Shown: in pieces, positions 46,182-55,995 of the stretch
Position numbering within the stretch: the first letter of the stretch is position 1
How the letters are laid out: each line of letters begins with the position of its first letter
Source: Ogataea parapolymorpha DL-1
Taxonomy: Eukaryota > Ascomycota > Pichiomycetes > Pichiales > Pichiaceae
NCBI RefSeq assembly: GCF_000187245.1
Contig: NC_027861.1
Coordinates: 744,001-808,000 of the forward strand
DNA: 64,000 nt
Direction: 5' to 3'
Made by a program: the position numbers and the translations under genes
Notes under the pieces: generated by a model
The model's database searches: none
Told to the model about the DNA's origin: nothing
Seen by the model: only the letters and a program-made list of their open reading frames with translations

Positions 46182-47171
46182 TCAAACACGTCTTATTGAG
46201 TCCCTAACGGGATCAAAATATGGGTGCATCATACTCTCTTTCGCAGTTAGTCTTTCATTATGATCGTATCGCAAAATCTTGTCGATGAAATCCAGGTACT
46301 CATCGCTCACCAAGTGCTGATTGTTCTGATTGACGTAACGAATCCACTGGCGTTTCATATAGTGTCCCAAATCTTCGTATTGAGGGCCTAACGTCAAATT
46401 GTATTTTTCCAAGTATGCGTACAAGCCATCAGTTCCCAAAACACGCGCAATCTGAACTAACTGATCCGTATTGGACTTTCCGTGAAAAAACGGTTCTTTT
46501 TGGAATACGACAGAAGCCAATGTTGCACCAAAAGACCATATATCCAATGAGTAATCGTACAGCTTGAAATCCACTAGTAATTCGGGTCCTTTGAAGTATC
46601 TCGAAGCGACCCTGACATTGTATTCCTGTCCAGCATGGTAGAATTCTGCCAAACCCCAATCGATTAGCCGGAGTTTTTTCTGGCGATGGTCTATCATAAT
46701 ATTGTGGGGTTTTACATCCCTATGCATTATACCCATTGAATGAGCATAATCCAAAGCCTCCAGTACCTGATACATATAATATCGGATTTCTAAGTCTGTC
46801 AGCTGCGGATAAAGCACACGGAACTCAAGGTTTTCCACATGCTCGAATATGAGGGCTGATGTTTTGGAGTTCGAATCCCGCACGACGTCCAGAAGCTGAA
46901 TTATTTGAGGTCCGCCGGACAAATTTTGAAGAATTTTGATCTCTCTTTTGATTTTCTTCCGCTTTACAGGCTTTAAGACTTTAATGACAACCTTGAGGCC
47001 GTTCGGAAGCTGATATCCTTCGAAAACTTCACTGTATTTGCCTCTACCTATCTTCTTTGTCACCTCGTATCTCGATTGCGAGCCCCATGATATAGACAGA
47101 TTCTCATAATTCCAGTAGGACTTGGGCTTTTTGTCGTTCACGTCAGCGTACACTCGTGCAATACTGGTCAT
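46182..47171 (-). CDS. Casein kinase 2 catalytic (alpha) subunit
   Basis: 329 aa from the ATG at 47171 ([25 protein letters not shown], the normal CK2alpha start); an upstream GTG-led extension is rejected. Kinase motifs: [11 protein letters not shown], the Lys-rich [15 protein letters not shown] that reads acidic substrates, [12 protein letters not shown], the CK2-specific [10 protein letters not shown] (DWG instead of DFG) and [16 protein letters not shown]. The end is short, without the S. cerevisiae Cka1 extension. CK2 is a constitutive Ser/Thr kinase with broad targets. The CKA1/CKA2 paralogy cannot be resolved here. Confidence 0.95.
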   Translation of the reverse strand: MTSIARVYADVNDKKPKSYWNYENLSISWGSQSRYEVTKKIGRGKYSEVFEGYQLPNGLKVVIKVLKPVKRKKIKREIKILQNLSGGPQIIQLLDVVRDSNSKTSALIFEHVENLEFRVLYPQLTDLEIRYYMYQVLEALDYAHSMGIMHRDVKPHNIMIDHRQKKLRLIDWGLAEFYHAGQEYNVRVASRYFKGPELLVDFKLYDYSLDIWSFGATLASVVFQKEPFFHGKSNTDQLVQIARVLGTDGLYAYLEKYNLTLGPQYEDLGHYMKRQWIRYVNQNNQHLVSDEYLDFIDKILRYDHNERLTAKESMMHPYFDPVRDSIRRV

Positions 47172-47288
47172 CAAATCACAATAACTCTCGCAAGATTTTT
47201 GCCTACTAAAATTGCGTACTAAAATTATTTCGTAGTCAGCATGGTCCGGGTGCACGGATGTTTATAGCACGATATACATATACTGCAG

Positions 47289-48170
47289 CTACATGTTCTT
47301 AAGGTTGTTGATGAGCTCTGCCTGCTTCTCTCTTTCGTTTGATTTGGACTCCAGCGGGTCAAGAGAGCGAATATCGCCCAAAATGTCTTTCGTTTTTCCA
47401 AAGTAGACTTCTTGGAGCAGGTTCCTCAGTCTGCTTTCGATATCTTCCACTAGCGAACCCAGGTTCGAGACGTGAGAAGCAGAGTCTTTGAATTGCAATT
47501 CTTTCGAAGTTTGTCTGGTGAGATTTCCACTTAGATAGATATTCAGGTCGTCGGAGTTGGAAATGTCTAAGATCACAGTAGATGTCACCTTATATGTTGC
47601 CTTCTGGTTTGCGCCCGGAAGAACCTCAAAAACATGGATCGAGTCCCACGATCCTCCATCTTTCGGATTAACTGTATCAATGGTTTTCTTCAGCAGAACG
47701 ACACCAGCAAAACCGATTGTGCCCGAGGCATCCACATCCTCTTCCTCAGAATCCCAAAAGTAGACACTAGAAATTCCTCCCTCGTAGTATAGTTCGCGAT
47801 ATATGTCAAATGATTTGTTAGCGAAGATCTCAAGTTCTCTCAAATGGCTGGAAGGATGTGGAGCCTCATCTTCATCGTTGATCTTTGGATAGAAAACGTT
47901 CGACCACGGTGACCTATACGAATCGCCGTCTCTGTTGTAGTCGCAGCATAGGTATGTTTTTCCCGATTCCTCACAGCGTGCTGTTTTGAGCGGAGTATCA
48001 ACCGAAGACAGCAAATCTTCAGCTAGGTCAGGCTGTAGACGGCATATGTTGTCTAGATTTTTACTGATATTCTTTGGATCCAACCGCCTGAGCAGGTCCA
48101 ATGATGCATCCAGTTTCTCCTCGGACTATGATGTTAGCCAATGCAGGCAAATATTGTTTGTTCTTACCAT
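47289..48170 (-). CDS. CAP2: F-actin capping protein beta subunit, spliced after the ATG
   Basis: Exon 1 is just the ATG (48168-48170); exon 2 is 47289-48125, giving 279 aa. The joined start MSEEKLDASLDLLRRLDP matches the Cap2 N-terminus (S. cerevisiae ...FDAALDLLRRLNP), which proves the need for splicing. LQPDLAEDLLSSVDTPL, YLCCDYNRDGDSYRSPWSN, YYEGGISSVYFWD and HVSNLGSLVEDIESRLRNLLQEVYFGKT are capping-protein-beta blocks. It caps actin barbed ends in cortical patches with Cap1. Introns directly after the start codon also occur in other yeast cytoskeletal genes. It is divergent from ERG28 over 92 bp. Confidence 0.92.
48126..48167 (-). other. 42-nt spliceosomal intron in CAP2
   Basis: On the minus strand the donor is GTAAGA directly after the ATG, the branch point is GGCTAAC with A at 48134 and the acceptor is CATAG ending at 48126, 8 nt past the branch A. 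Removal joins ATG to TCCGAGGAG in frame. Confidence 0.88.
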
Positions 48171-48262
48171 TGCAGAAGAATAATACGTTGTTCAAATAAA
48201 TCAAACTTATTTACCCAAAAAATAAATGGCGGACATATTATTTAAAAGCTATTAAGTTCACC

Positions 48263-48710
48263 ATGGCAATTGAGCTACTCTCCTTTTTGCCACAGGCTCC
48301 CGGATATCTACCAAAATGGCTATTTTTCGTAAGTGCTTACTTTCAGATTTACTAACTCGAAGATATCTGCTGTCAGCGTTTTCAATTCCGTCCAAACCTA
48401 TGTCAACATTGATCTGACCAAACGTGTCTATGAAGGCAAGCCGAGCGAGGTCACGCCATTGTCTGCACGCACATTTGGAACTTGGACATTATTGGCTGCT
48501 ATTGTGAGAATCTATGCCTCGTATAACATCTCAAACCCTCAGATCTATGACATGTGTCTTTACTCGTACGTTCTAGCAGGTCTCCATTTTGGCCTCGAGT
48601 GGCTAGTGTACAAGACTGCAACATTCGGAAAGGGCTTGCTGGGCCCATTAGTTGTCGCTAGCACCTCTATTGTTTGGATGGTGTCGCAGAGAAATGAATA
48701 CTGCAACTGA
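48263..48710 (+). CDS. ERG28: Ergosterol biosynthesis scaffold Erg28, spliced
   Basis: Exon 1 48263-48328 encodes MAIELLSFLPQAPGYLPKWLFF and exon 2 48363-48710 continues ISAVSVFNSVQTYVNIDL, giving 137 aa. The junction reproduces the Erg28 text (GYLPKWLLF-ISIVSVFNSIQTYV in S. cerevisiae). The protein has four membrane segments; LSARTFGTWTLLAAIVRIYA and LHFGLEWLVYKTATFGKGLLGPLVVASTSIVWM (in parts) are conserved. Erg28 tethers the C-4 demethylation enzymes (Erg25-27) and other sterol enzymes on the ER. The ATG is preceded by ACC, and the gene is divergent from CAP2. It is convergent with BCY1 (36 nt). Confidence 0.93.
48329..48362 (+). other. 34-nt spliceosomal intron in ERG28
   Basis: The donor is GTAAGT (48329-48334), the branch point is a perfect TACTAAC (48350-48356, A at 48355) and the acceptor is AAG ending at 48362, 7 nt after the branch A. 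It is the shortest confidently supported intron here. The acceptor AAG is less usual than CAG or TAG. Confidence 0.9.
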
Positions 48711-48746
48711 TATGTCAAATATTTGATTAAGAACAAATATACGAGT

Positions 48747-50075
48747 TCAATGTTTTGTAGGGTCCTGTAATTTGAGCACGTCAACGGCAGGTCCCAGAAG
48801 TCTTTGAAATCCGCTCTTTCCAAGAGTGACGACTTTCAGTGGACTAGTGGCTTTGACGGTTGCTTGTCTCGGAGAATCATATAGTAGTGCAAGCTCTCCG
48901 AAATAGTCACCCTTGTTAAGTTTCGACACCACACCCTCACCTGATTTGATAACATCTGCAGTTCCACTCTCAATGAAGTAGAAATTCTCACCAGCTTCTC
49001 CCTCTGTCACGACATTTTGCCCAACAGAGTAGAATTCCGAGTTGAGTGCGTCTGCAAGCTTCGAGCGCTCGTACGACGACAGAGATTTGAGGAGAGGAAT
49101 CTCTTTGAGGAAATTCTCGTACATGGATCTTTTCTTGGACGTTCCTTCCAGCAGAATTCTTCTGAACGTCATTCTATCCAAAGCCCACAAGATACAATCG
49201 GTCTGAGCAACAGCAGTTGCTGCTCTAGGCGAGTTATACATGAGAGCCAATTCTCCAAAAGAGGAGCCAGGTCCAGAACTGTTAACTTTCTGGCCGTTCA
49301 CGAAAAAGTCAACTGTTCCTTTCTCAACGACATAAAAGAAATCTCCTTCATCTCCCTGTCTGATGATCTCTGTTCCTTGAGGTGCGCGCTTCTCTTCCAG
49401 AGCAAATATAATTGTTTTGAGCGAGTCTTCGTCCAATTGACTGAACAAGAAGTTCTTGACGACACTGGCATTTAATCTTTGTAACTGCTCGGATGTGAAC
49501 TGATGCACAGGAGGTTTCCATCCATCTTCTCCAAATGTCTCAGGGTTCAGAGCTTCTGCAGAAACGCTTGTTCTCCTGTTGGCGTTAATTCTCATGGTGG
49601 ACTTTGCAGCCGACGCAGCAAAGCCCGAGTAATTGGTACTGTTGAAAGGTTGAGCGCCGTCCGTAGGACTCAATGCGGCACCCGATGACGATGCGGAAGT
49701 ATGGAATGGCGAAGCCTGAGATGACTCAAAAGATGTCTTGAAAAGACCTGCAGATGGCTCCCCAGATGATATTGCGTGAGGATCCTCTGACTCGAGGGTC
49801 TGGTGTTTCGTGTGAGGGTCATTATCCGAAAGGGTGTTCTTAAACTGAGGAACTGACTTGCGCTGTACATCGCGGGCAATCTCATCAGTCGAAGGAAAAA
49901 GTGTCAAACCCAAGGTATCAGCTTTCTGCTTTTGACTCCACAAATATTGTCTTTGTTGTTGTAATCTGTTGCCAAAGTAATTGTAACAAAACTGAAGCAC
50001 ATCTGTTGGGTTCTGTGTCTTGAATTGCCTGTCAAGCTCTTCGAGCTCCAGTTTGTATTGTTGGAAGTTGGACAT
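48747..50075 (-). CDS. BCY1: Regulatory subunit of cAMP-dependent protein kinase
   Basis: 442 aa. The N-terminal docking segment is followed by a Ser/Pro-rich linker and the pseudosubstrate/substrate site RRTSV at about residues 164-168. Two tandem cyclic-nucleotide-binding domains follow, each with its phosphate-binding cassette: FGELALMYNSPRAATAVA (first) and FGELALLYDSPRQATVKA (second). This is the type II-like R subunit with Ser at the inhibitory position. It holds PKA inactive until cAMP rises. It is divergent from the ARO8-like gene by 370 bp. Confidence 0.96.
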   Translation of the reverse strand: MSNFQQYKLELEELDRQFKTQNPTDVLQFCYNYFGNRLQQQRQYLWSQKQKADTLGLTLFPSTDEIARDVQRKSVPQFKNTLSDNDPHTKHQTLESEDPHAISSGEPSAGLFKTSFESSQASPFHTSASSSGAALSPTDGAQPFNSTNYSGFAASAAKSTMRINANRRTSVSAEALNPETFGEDGWKPPVHQFTSEQLQRLNASVVKNFLFSQLDEDSLKTIIFALEEKRAPQGTEIIRQGDEGDFFYVVEKGTVDFFVNGQKVNSSGPGSSFGELALMYNSPRAATAVAQTDCILWALDRMTFRRILLEGTSKKRSMYENFLKEIPLLKSLSSYERSKLADALNSEFYSVGQNVVTEGEAGENFYFIESGTADVIKSGEGVVSKLNKGDYFGELALLYDSPRQATVKATSPLKVVTLGKSGFQRLLGPAVDVLKLQDPTKH

Positions 50076-50445
50076 GGCAATTAAAGATATTTTTTAATTT
50101 GCCTTTTATTTCTTCTCAAGCTGCTTATTTCAGGTCGAAATTATAGACACGGCAGATACAACATCCGTACACCAAATAGCATATCAACTGGAATTGACCA
50201 TTGTGCATAAAGCCGAATAAGGGCAGGCTCGACAGCAAGAAACCCCTCCGACAGCTCAATTGGACATAACTACTTATATCGATCTCCACCAAAACATATT
50301 TAGATACCACAAATATTACGGGTAGATTGGCCTGATCCCAAAGAGATTTATTCTATTGTTAAAACTATTGTTTGTTTATCTGGTATCGATAAAATAGCGA
50401 ACATAACTAGGGATTTTTTAAACTTTTTTACGTTTATTTTATATC
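50076..50445. promoter_or_regulatory. Divergent promoter BCY1 / ARO8-like
   Basis: 370 bp, AT-rich. ATTGTTAAAACTATTGTTTG repeats an ATTGTT word at 50356 and 50368. A TATCGATAAAATAG sequence lies close to the ARO8-like start. The 61-codon minus frame at 50125-50310 has no supporting features. Confidence 0.35.
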
Positions 50446-51765
50446 ATGACTGTTGACTGGTCCAAGTATCTCAGCCATGAAGCAACCCTTCGTGAGCCAT
50501 CTGTGATGAAAATGATGGGTAGATTTGGAAAGATTATTTCATTGGGAGCCGGACTGCCTCACCCTGACTGTTTCCCCCTGAAGTCGGTTAGTTTTGATTT
50601 CCTCTCGCCAAAGACCGGATTTTCGTCAACAGAAAAAGTTGACGTCCCAGACAACGAGTTGTTATATGAGGCCCTGCAGTATACTTCAGGTAGAGGAACC
50701 TCGTATTTTGACGAGTTTAGCAAGAAACATATCGAAACATATCACAAACCACTTTACAATGATTGGGACATTGTTGTCACTGCCGGAGCTACACAGTCTC
50801 TGGATGCCGTGTTGCGACTACTTTGTGACCCGAACGAAGACACCATCCTCTCTGAAGAGTTTACCTATCCTGCTTTTTTGGAGACCTGCAGTCCAATGAG
50901 GTTGAAAGTGTTCCCTGTTAAAGTAGACGAGCACGGTGTTTGCCCAAAAGATTTGGACAAATTGTTGGTTGATTGGAGTGGACCTCACAAGAAACCCAAG
51001 CTCATTTACACCATGCCCGTGGGGCAGAATCCACTTGGAATCACTATGTCGCTTGAAAGAAGGGGTGAGTTCTATGAGGTTTGCAGGAAGCACGATTTGA
51101 TCATCGTGGAGGATGATCCATATTACCATTTGCAACTTGACTACGAGGAGAAGCTTCCAAGTCTGTTGAAATTTGATACTGATGGAAGAGTCATCAGATT
51201 CGACTCGTTTTCCAAGATCATGACGCCGGGTGCCAGATGCTCAATTGTGACTGCAAACAAGGTATTTGTTGATAAATTAGTGGTGCACAACGAAGTTAGT
51301 ATTCATTCCTCGGCCGCTCCATCTCAACTGATATTGCACGAACTTTTGAAAACGTGGGAGGCCCAGGGATTTGAGAAATGGGTGGAGCATTTGGGTAACC
51401 ACTACAGAAAGAGAAGAGCCCTGCTCAATAGCGCATTCGAAAGGTTCCTGCCAAAAGATCTCTGCTCATGGAACCTACCTGACTCCGGAATGTTTCTGTG
51501 GGTTGAGATCAAACAGGAAGCTTTTGCAAAGCCTGAAAACATACCAGCAAGTCAATGGGCTACAGAACTGGAAAACATGATTTTTGATGCCAACATTGAT
51601 AAGGGTGTGCTTCTGGCCAAGGGCCACTGGTTCATGGTCGACCAAACCCTCCAAAAAGTTGGTTTTAGAGCAACTTACGCCTTTGCCGAGGAAGAGGAGC
51701 TTGTGGAAGCCAGCCAGCGCTTTGGTGAAGCTCTAAGATCTATAAATGCAAAACTAGCTACATAA
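50446..51765 (+). CDS. ARO8-like PLP aminotransferase (aromatic/2-aminoadipate type)
   Basis: 439 aa, fold-type I aminotransferase of the Aro8/Kat II/MocR group. SLGAGLPHPDCFPL, GATQSLDAVLRLLCD, YTMPVGQNPLGITMS, IVEDDPYYHLQLDYEE and the PLP-lysine segment RFDSFSKIMTPGARCS are all present, as is the GMFLWVEI arginine-pocket region. It probably acts in aromatic amino acid or lysine (2-aminoadipate) metabolism. It is shorter than Aro8 (~500 aa) and nearer in size to the paralogue YER152C, so which family branch it belongs to is unresolved. The gene is intact. Confidence 0.85.
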   Translation: MTVDWSKYLSHEATLREPSVMKMMGRFGKIISLGAGLPHPDCFPLKSVSFDFLSPKTGFSSTEKVDVPDNELLYEALQYTSGRGTSYFDEFSKKHIETYHKPLYNDWDIVVTAGATQSLDAVLRLLCDPNEDTILSEEFTYPAFLETCSPMRLKVFPVKVDEHGVCPKDLDKLLVDWSGPHKKPKLIYTMPVGQNPLGITMSLERRGEFYEVCRKHDLIIVEDDPYYHLQLDYEEKLPSLLKFDTDGRVIRFDSFSKIMTPGARCSIVTANKVFVDKLVVHNEVSIHSSAAPSQLILHELLKTWEAQGFEKWVEHLGNHYRKRRALLNSAFERFLPKDLCSWNLPDSGMFLWVEIKQEAFAKPENIPASQWATELENMIFDANIDKGVLLAKGHWFMVDQTLQKVGFRATYAFAEEEELVEASQRFGEALRSINAKLAT

Positions 51766-51882
51766 ATTAATTTTAGCACCCTGCAAAATTGGGACGAGTC
51801 CCGATTCTAGAAAATCCGGAGAAGTTGTCAAAATAAAATAAATTATTTCCAACAAGAGTGACAACGCATCCACAATTCACTT

Positions 51883-53556
51883 ATGAAAGTCAGCCGTCCA
51901 ATCATTCTTCTGTTTCTTTCACTGGTCTCGTATGCGGCGGATGTTGAGCGCAAAGACTTTTTGCCATTGAGTCTTGAGTCTGACGCCTTTTTCGAGCAAT
52001 TTAACGAGACATGGGCTTCTAGGTGGAAACCTTCTCATAGCAAGCGCGATGACAATTTTGTGTATCGAGGCGAATGGGATGTTGAAGAGCCAACTGTAAA
52101 CCCTGGATTGAAAGGCGACAAGGGTCTTGTTGCAAAGACAGAGGCTGCCCATCATGCTATCAGTGCAAGATTGCCTACTCCTTTCGACAACACCAACAAC
52201 ACCTTGGTGTTGCAATACGAGGTCAAGTTGCAAAAAGGTCTTGAATGCGGTGGCGCATACATCAAATTGTTGAGCCAGGAAGGCGGAGTTAGTGACTCGG
52301 TTGAGTTTAGCAACGATACTCCATACCAGGTCATGTTTGGTCCTGACAAATGTGGAATGTCCAACAAGGTCCATTTTATCATTCGCAGAAAGAACCCTAA
52401 AACAGGTGAATACGAGGAGAAACATCTCAAAGTGCCTCCAATGGCAAGGATCGTGAAAACATCTACACTTTACACGTTGATAATTAAGCCTAATCAAGAC
52501 TTTGAGATCAGAATCAATGGCGAAGTTGCAAAAGCGGGCTCACTGTTGGATTCCAGATACTTTGAACTCACTCCTCCTAAGGAAATCGATGATCCTAACG
52601 ACGAGAAGCCAGCTGACTGGGTTGACGACGAACTGATCCCAGACCCTAATGCTGTCAAGCCGGAGGATTGGGATGAAGACGCTCCTTATTTGATCCCAGA
52701 TCCAGACGCAGTCAAGCCAGAAGACTGGGATGAGGATGCTGAGGCATACATTCCGGATCCAGATGCAGTCAAACCTGAGTACTGGGACGAGGAAGAGGAC
52801 GGAGAGTGGATTGCTCCGAAAATCCCGAACCCAGCTTGTGAACAGCACGGCTGTGGACCATGGTCTGCGCCAAAAATCAGAAACCCAGATTACAAAGGCA
52901 AATGGACCCCAGAATTGATTGAGAACCCTGATTACAAGGGACCATGGTCTCCAAGAAAGATCCCTAACCCAAACTACTACGAAGACCCAACTCCTTCGAA
53001 TCTTGAGCCTATCGGTGCATTGGGATTTGAGCTGTGGACTATGACTGACTCCATTATGTTTGACAACATCTATCTGGGTCACTCTATCGAGGAGGCAGAG
53101 TACATTGGCAACAACACCTTCCTTCCAAAGGTTGAGATTGAAGAACAGATAGCTGCTGCCAACGCTCCTCAAGCCAAGTATGATGCTGAGGAGCCTGAAA
53201 TTCAGGTTGAAGAGCAATCTCTGGTTTCGGACTTGTTGGATAAATCAGTCGATAGAGTTTTGAAAGTTTATGCTTCTGGAAAAGCATATTGGGCCGACTT
53301 CTTGGATGATCCAACCAAAACTCTGCTGAACCGCCCTGGCGAGGCATTTTTCTTTGCTTCCGTGATTGTGGGCACTATTACCACCACTTTTGCTATATCT
53401 GCTACCATTATCAGTATATTTGCTACTTTGTTTGCTCCATCTGCTCCTCAGCCAGTCAAAAGAAGCGAGGCTAAAGAGCGGATTGAGTCTGTTGAAGAGA
53501 AGGCTACCGCGTCCGAATCGAAGATCAATGAGACAGAAGCTGTCAAGAGAGGATAG
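51883..53556 (+). CDS. CNE1: ER chaperone calnexin
   Basis: 557 aa. The signal peptide covers residues 1-18 ([18 protein letters not shown]). The lectin domain has [18 protein letters not shown] with the disulfide-forming Cys, and [13 protein letters not shown]. The P-domain arm holds three or four type-1 repeats ([15 protein letters not shown]) and four type-2 repeats (GPWSxPKIxNPDYKG). It has one membrane anchor (about residues 485-515) and a short charged cytosolic tail. Calnexin binds monoglucosylated N-glycans on folding glycoproteins. Membrane anchoring and complete P-domain repeats distinguish it from calreticulin and from the degenerate S. cerevisiae Cne1. It is convergent with SLX1. 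Confidence 0.95.
   Translation: MKVSRPIILLFLSLVSYAADVERKDFLPLSLESDAFFEQFNETWASRWKPSHSKRDDNFVYRGEWDVEEPTVNPGLKGDKGLVAKTEAAHHAISARLPTPFDNTNNTLVLQYEVKLQKGLECGGAYIKLLSQEGGVSDSVEFSNDTPYQVMFGPDKCGMSNKVHFIIRRKNPKTGEYEEKHLKVPPMARIVKTSTLYTLIIKPNQDFEIRINGEVAKAGSLLDSRYFELTPPKEIDDPNDEKPADWVDDELIPDPNAVKPEDWDEDAPYLIPDPDAVKPEDWDEDAEAYIPDPDAVKPEYWDEEEDGEWIAPKIPNPACEQHGCGPWSAPKIRNPDYKGKWTPELIENPDYKGPWSPRKIPNPNYYEDPTPSNLEPIGALGFELWTMTDSIMFDNIYLGHSIEEAEYIGNNTFLPKVEIEEQIAAANAPQAKYDAEEPEIQVEEQSLVSDLLDKSVDRVLKVYASGKAYWADFLDDPTKTLLNRPGEAFFFASVIVGTITTTFAISATIISIFATLFAPSAPQPVKRSEAKERIESVEEKATASESKINETEAVKRG
52615..52980 (+). repeat. Calnexin P-domain coding repeats
   Basis: Type-1 repeats (~17 residues, [14 protein letters not shown]) are followed by type-2 repeats (~14 residues, W(S/T)PxxIxNPDYKG), matching the antiparallel arm of calnexin. 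Nucleotide identity among copies is moderate (GATCCAGACGCAGTCAAGCC-like), consistent with old duplications. Confidence 0.8.
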
Positions 53557-53575
53557 TTGTCTCTAGTCTATAAAA

Positions 53576-54469
53576 TTAATTTTCAATGCATGGTCTTCCG
53601 ATTTCTGTAAAGTGTTGGTGTAGCCTCATGGAGTTTTTGATCATTGGCCACCACCAGTTGACCTTTTGGCATTTGACGCATTTGCCTTTCACGGGAGTGA
53701 GCGGAAGAACGGAATGGGAGAGCGGCTCAGAAACAACATCTTTAGTCATCTCTTCTGCCCAGCATTGGACATGATACAGAGCGTGGCAGTCTTTGCTAGC
53801 ACAGAACCCTAGCACGTCCTCAAACTGATCCACCACTCGATGGCAGACGCAACATTTGCGAGTGTTATTTTCCTCCAATTTTTCCAAAGAAATTTCAAAG
53901 TAGTCCTCCTCTTCCTTCTCCAAGGATTTTACAAATGCCTTCATTTGTTCGTAATTTCCACCTTCTATTAATTTTTGTTGATTTTCCTCAAAATCAAGCT
54001 TCAAAAGGACAGACTCCGAGACTGCAACGTTGTAGCGATTGACGACCCAAATGTCATATATGGCCTTTTGAAAAATTGCAACTCGAAGTCCCATGCGTCC
54101 AAATGCGTGCGCGCTCAGTAACAGTTTGAGATTGGCTATTTTTATATGCACACTGCTGCCACTATTTCTCGTTCCTATACGTTTCTTGACCGGAATATGT
54201 CGCGTCTGGTAGGCATAATGCCACGCGTACTCAAACTGTAATGCTGAAGTTTTCGACGGAAACCCATAAACAACCAAAGTCATTTGCCATGGTCTTAATC
54301 CGTTTTTCTTCGTTCTGTCTGCTCCACCAACGGCCAGCTCCCCGTTATGCTGTCGAAGTCGTCGGTACGGATCAGGGGTCGAGCCGATGTAGAAGGAGTT
54401 TTTTTTCGCTATCGATCGAAGCAAATACACGCAGTAAAACCTTGGAGGGTACTGGAGATTCTGGGACAT
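53576..54469 (-). CDS. SLX1: Slx1 GIY-YIG structure-specific endonuclease subunit
   Basis: 297 aa from the ATG at 54469. The N-terminal GIY-YIG nuclease domain (FYCVYLLRSIAK, FYIGSTPDPYRRLRQHNGE, KNGLRPWQMTLVVYGFPSKTSALQFEYAWHYA in parts) has the catalytic Tyr and Arg residues and a retained Glu. The C-terminal zinc-binding RING/PHD-like domain has CCVCHRV, CASKDCHALYHVQCW and CVKCQKVNWWWPM. Slx1 works only with Slx4, cutting branched DNA and Holliday junctions. Slx4 is not in the window. Its stop is 19 nt from the calnexin stop. Confidence 0.95.
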   Translation of the reverse strand: MSQNLQYPPRFYCVYLLRSIAKKNSFYIGSTPDPYRRLRQHNGELAVGGADRTKKNGLRPWQMTLVVYGFPSKTSALQFEYAWHYAYQTRHIPVKKRIGTRNSGSSVHIKIANLKLLLSAHAFGRMGLRVAIFQKAIYDIWVVNRYNVAVSESVLLKLDFEENQQKLIEGGNYEQMKAFVKSLEKEEEDYFEISLEKLEENNTRKCCVCHRVVDQFEDVLGFCASKDCHALYHVQCWAEEMTKDVVSEPLSHSVLPLTPVKGKCVKCQKVNWWWPMIKNSMRLHQHFTEIGRPCIEN

Positions 54470-54591
54470 GTAAAAATACAAGAATCTCCATAATCTCCAG
54501 GATCAAATTTATTTATATCAGTCGTGTACGCGTATATATTATTTGTTTACAATTTCTGATTTTTGTTTTAAATCTTTAATTTTAACTCAAC

Positions 54592-55977
54592 ATGGCTCGT
54601 CCCAGTGCAATTTACAGATCATCGCAGCCGACAGCAATACCGCGTACTCGTTACAAATTCCCCATTCTTGAGACAAGAGAACTTGTTTCCCTGTTTGATA
54701 CGATGGATTTCAATGTTAGCGAAGAGATGCTGACGAAACCCACACCAAGTTTTATGAAAAGCTTGATCGAGCAAATCATGGACAAGTTTCTATATGTTTC
54801 TCCCCACTCTCTGAAGCAAAGAATTCAACAAATGGAAAGCAATGAAGACGATGACCAGGAAGGACTCCAGAACTCGTTGAGTGTTGTTGCTTCGCAAAGA
54901 ATAATGTACAAGTTTTTGTGCGATTGTGGTGTTGAGGACTTCAGCATTCGAGACATGGCAAAACCTGAACCAACTCGTATCCGTATAATATTGAGCGCTC
55001 TGATAAACTACGCGAGATTTAGGGAGGAAAGAATGGGCGATTGTGAGCAACTGCTTGTCTCCAGTGAAAATACGCTATCTCAATATAAACACGCGTTGAA
55101 AATCAACAACTCGCTCAAGTCCACCTACGAGGACCTGACAAACAAGATGTCAAGACAAGGGTACAATGAGGACGAAATAATGGCTAAGAACCAACAGTTG
55201 CAGAATGAACTTAAGGCTCTCACCGAAACTCAACAGCAGTTGGCGGCCGCACGCGCAGAATACAAAACGCAAAAGTTTGGTCTCATTCGAGAACTAGAGA
55301 ATCAAAATTCCCTCTTGCTGGAGTGCGAAAAAGAGTTGGAAAGACTGACTCCTTATATTAGAGAGTCTCCAGAAAGCGTGAAAGAAGTCATTGAGAGCTT
55401 GAAAGATAGTTTGGCGAATGAACAAAAGCATTTGACTGAACTAGAGCAGAGATCGAAAAATATATCCATCTCCATAGACTCGTTCCAGCAACTCACACAC
55501 GAATTCCGGAACTACCATCGCGTACTGGAAGAAATACAAACTGAACTCAGTAAACAAGAAAAGTCAACAGAGTCCATTCAGAATATGCAAGACGAAATTC
55601 AACGAATGGAAGTGGAGCTTAACGATAAATCTAGACAGATTAGCCACCTGAAGAAACAATTGAATTCCCAAAAGGAAAAGCTCGCCGCGTTCAAAGAAAA
55701 CACGAGACAAAAGTTGTTGCAACTCGAAGATAAATTGAGAGAGCTAAGAGAAGAAAGGTCCCAATTGATGGAAAGGAAATCTGAGGAAGATGAAATCATC
55801 AGAAACAAAGAGAATGAGGCCATCGATTGGGAAATGCAGTCCGAAAAACTCAAGAAGGACTTTGAAGCCGAGTGTAAAGGTGCCAGCTACGAGATGAATG
55901 AGCTGAACTCCAAAATCAGCTTCTACATTGACGAAATGGCCAATAGGATCAACCAATATGCAACAGAATCATTCTAA
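54592..55977 (+). CDS. NUF2: Kinetochore Ndc80-complex subunit Nuf2
   Basis: 461 aa. The N-terminal calponin-homology-like head (about residues 1-150) has YKFPILETRELVSLFDTMDF, SLIEQIMDKFLYVSP, MYKFLCDCGVEDFSIRDMAKPEP and ILSALINYARFRE (quoted in parts). A long coiled coil (about 150-450, rich in Glu/Gln/Lys/Leu heptads) then runs almost to the end. Nuf2 pairs with Ndc80 to bind microtubules at kinetochores. The size is normal for the yeast protein (451 aa in S. cerevisiae). SFI1, at the opposite end of the window, is a second mitotic-spindle gene. Confidence 0.94.
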   Translation: MARPSAIYRSSQPTAIPRTRYKFPILETRELVSLFDTMDFNVSEEMLTKPTPSFMKSLIEQIMDKFLYVSPHSLKQRIQQMESNEDDDQEGLQNSLSVVASQRIMYKFLCDCGVEDFSIRDMAKPEPTRIRIILSALINYARFREERMGDCEQLLVSSENTLSQYKHALKINNSLKSTYEDLTNKMSRQGYNEDEIMAKNQQLQNELKALTETQQQLAAARAEYKTQKFGLIRELENQNSLLLECEKELERLTPYIRESPESVKEVIESLKDSLANEQKHLTELEQRSKNISISIDSFQQLTHEFRNYHRVLEEIQTELSKQEKSTESIQNMQDEIQRMEVELNDKSRQISHLKKQLNSQKEKLAAFKENTRQKLLQLEDKLRELREERSQLMERKSEEDEIIRNKENEAIDWEMQSEKLKKDFEAECKGASYEMNELNSKISFYIDEMANRINQYATESF

Positions 55978-55995
55978 TCATTATAATGTACATTA

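Noticed and set aside
46860..46885. GTTCGAATCCCG, a tRNA T-loop look-alike
   Set aside because: It lies inside the CK2 alpha coding sequence (VVRDSNSK region), and no acceptor or anticodon stem can be formed around it.
50125..50310. 61-codon minus frame in the BCY1/ARO8-like promoter
   Set aside because: No family features, a poor start context and a location in a promoter interval; likely chance.
53586..53774. Short plus-strand frame at the start of the SLX1 3' end
   Set aside because: It is antisense to the SLX1 zinc domain; its Trp/His/Cys content mirrors that domain.
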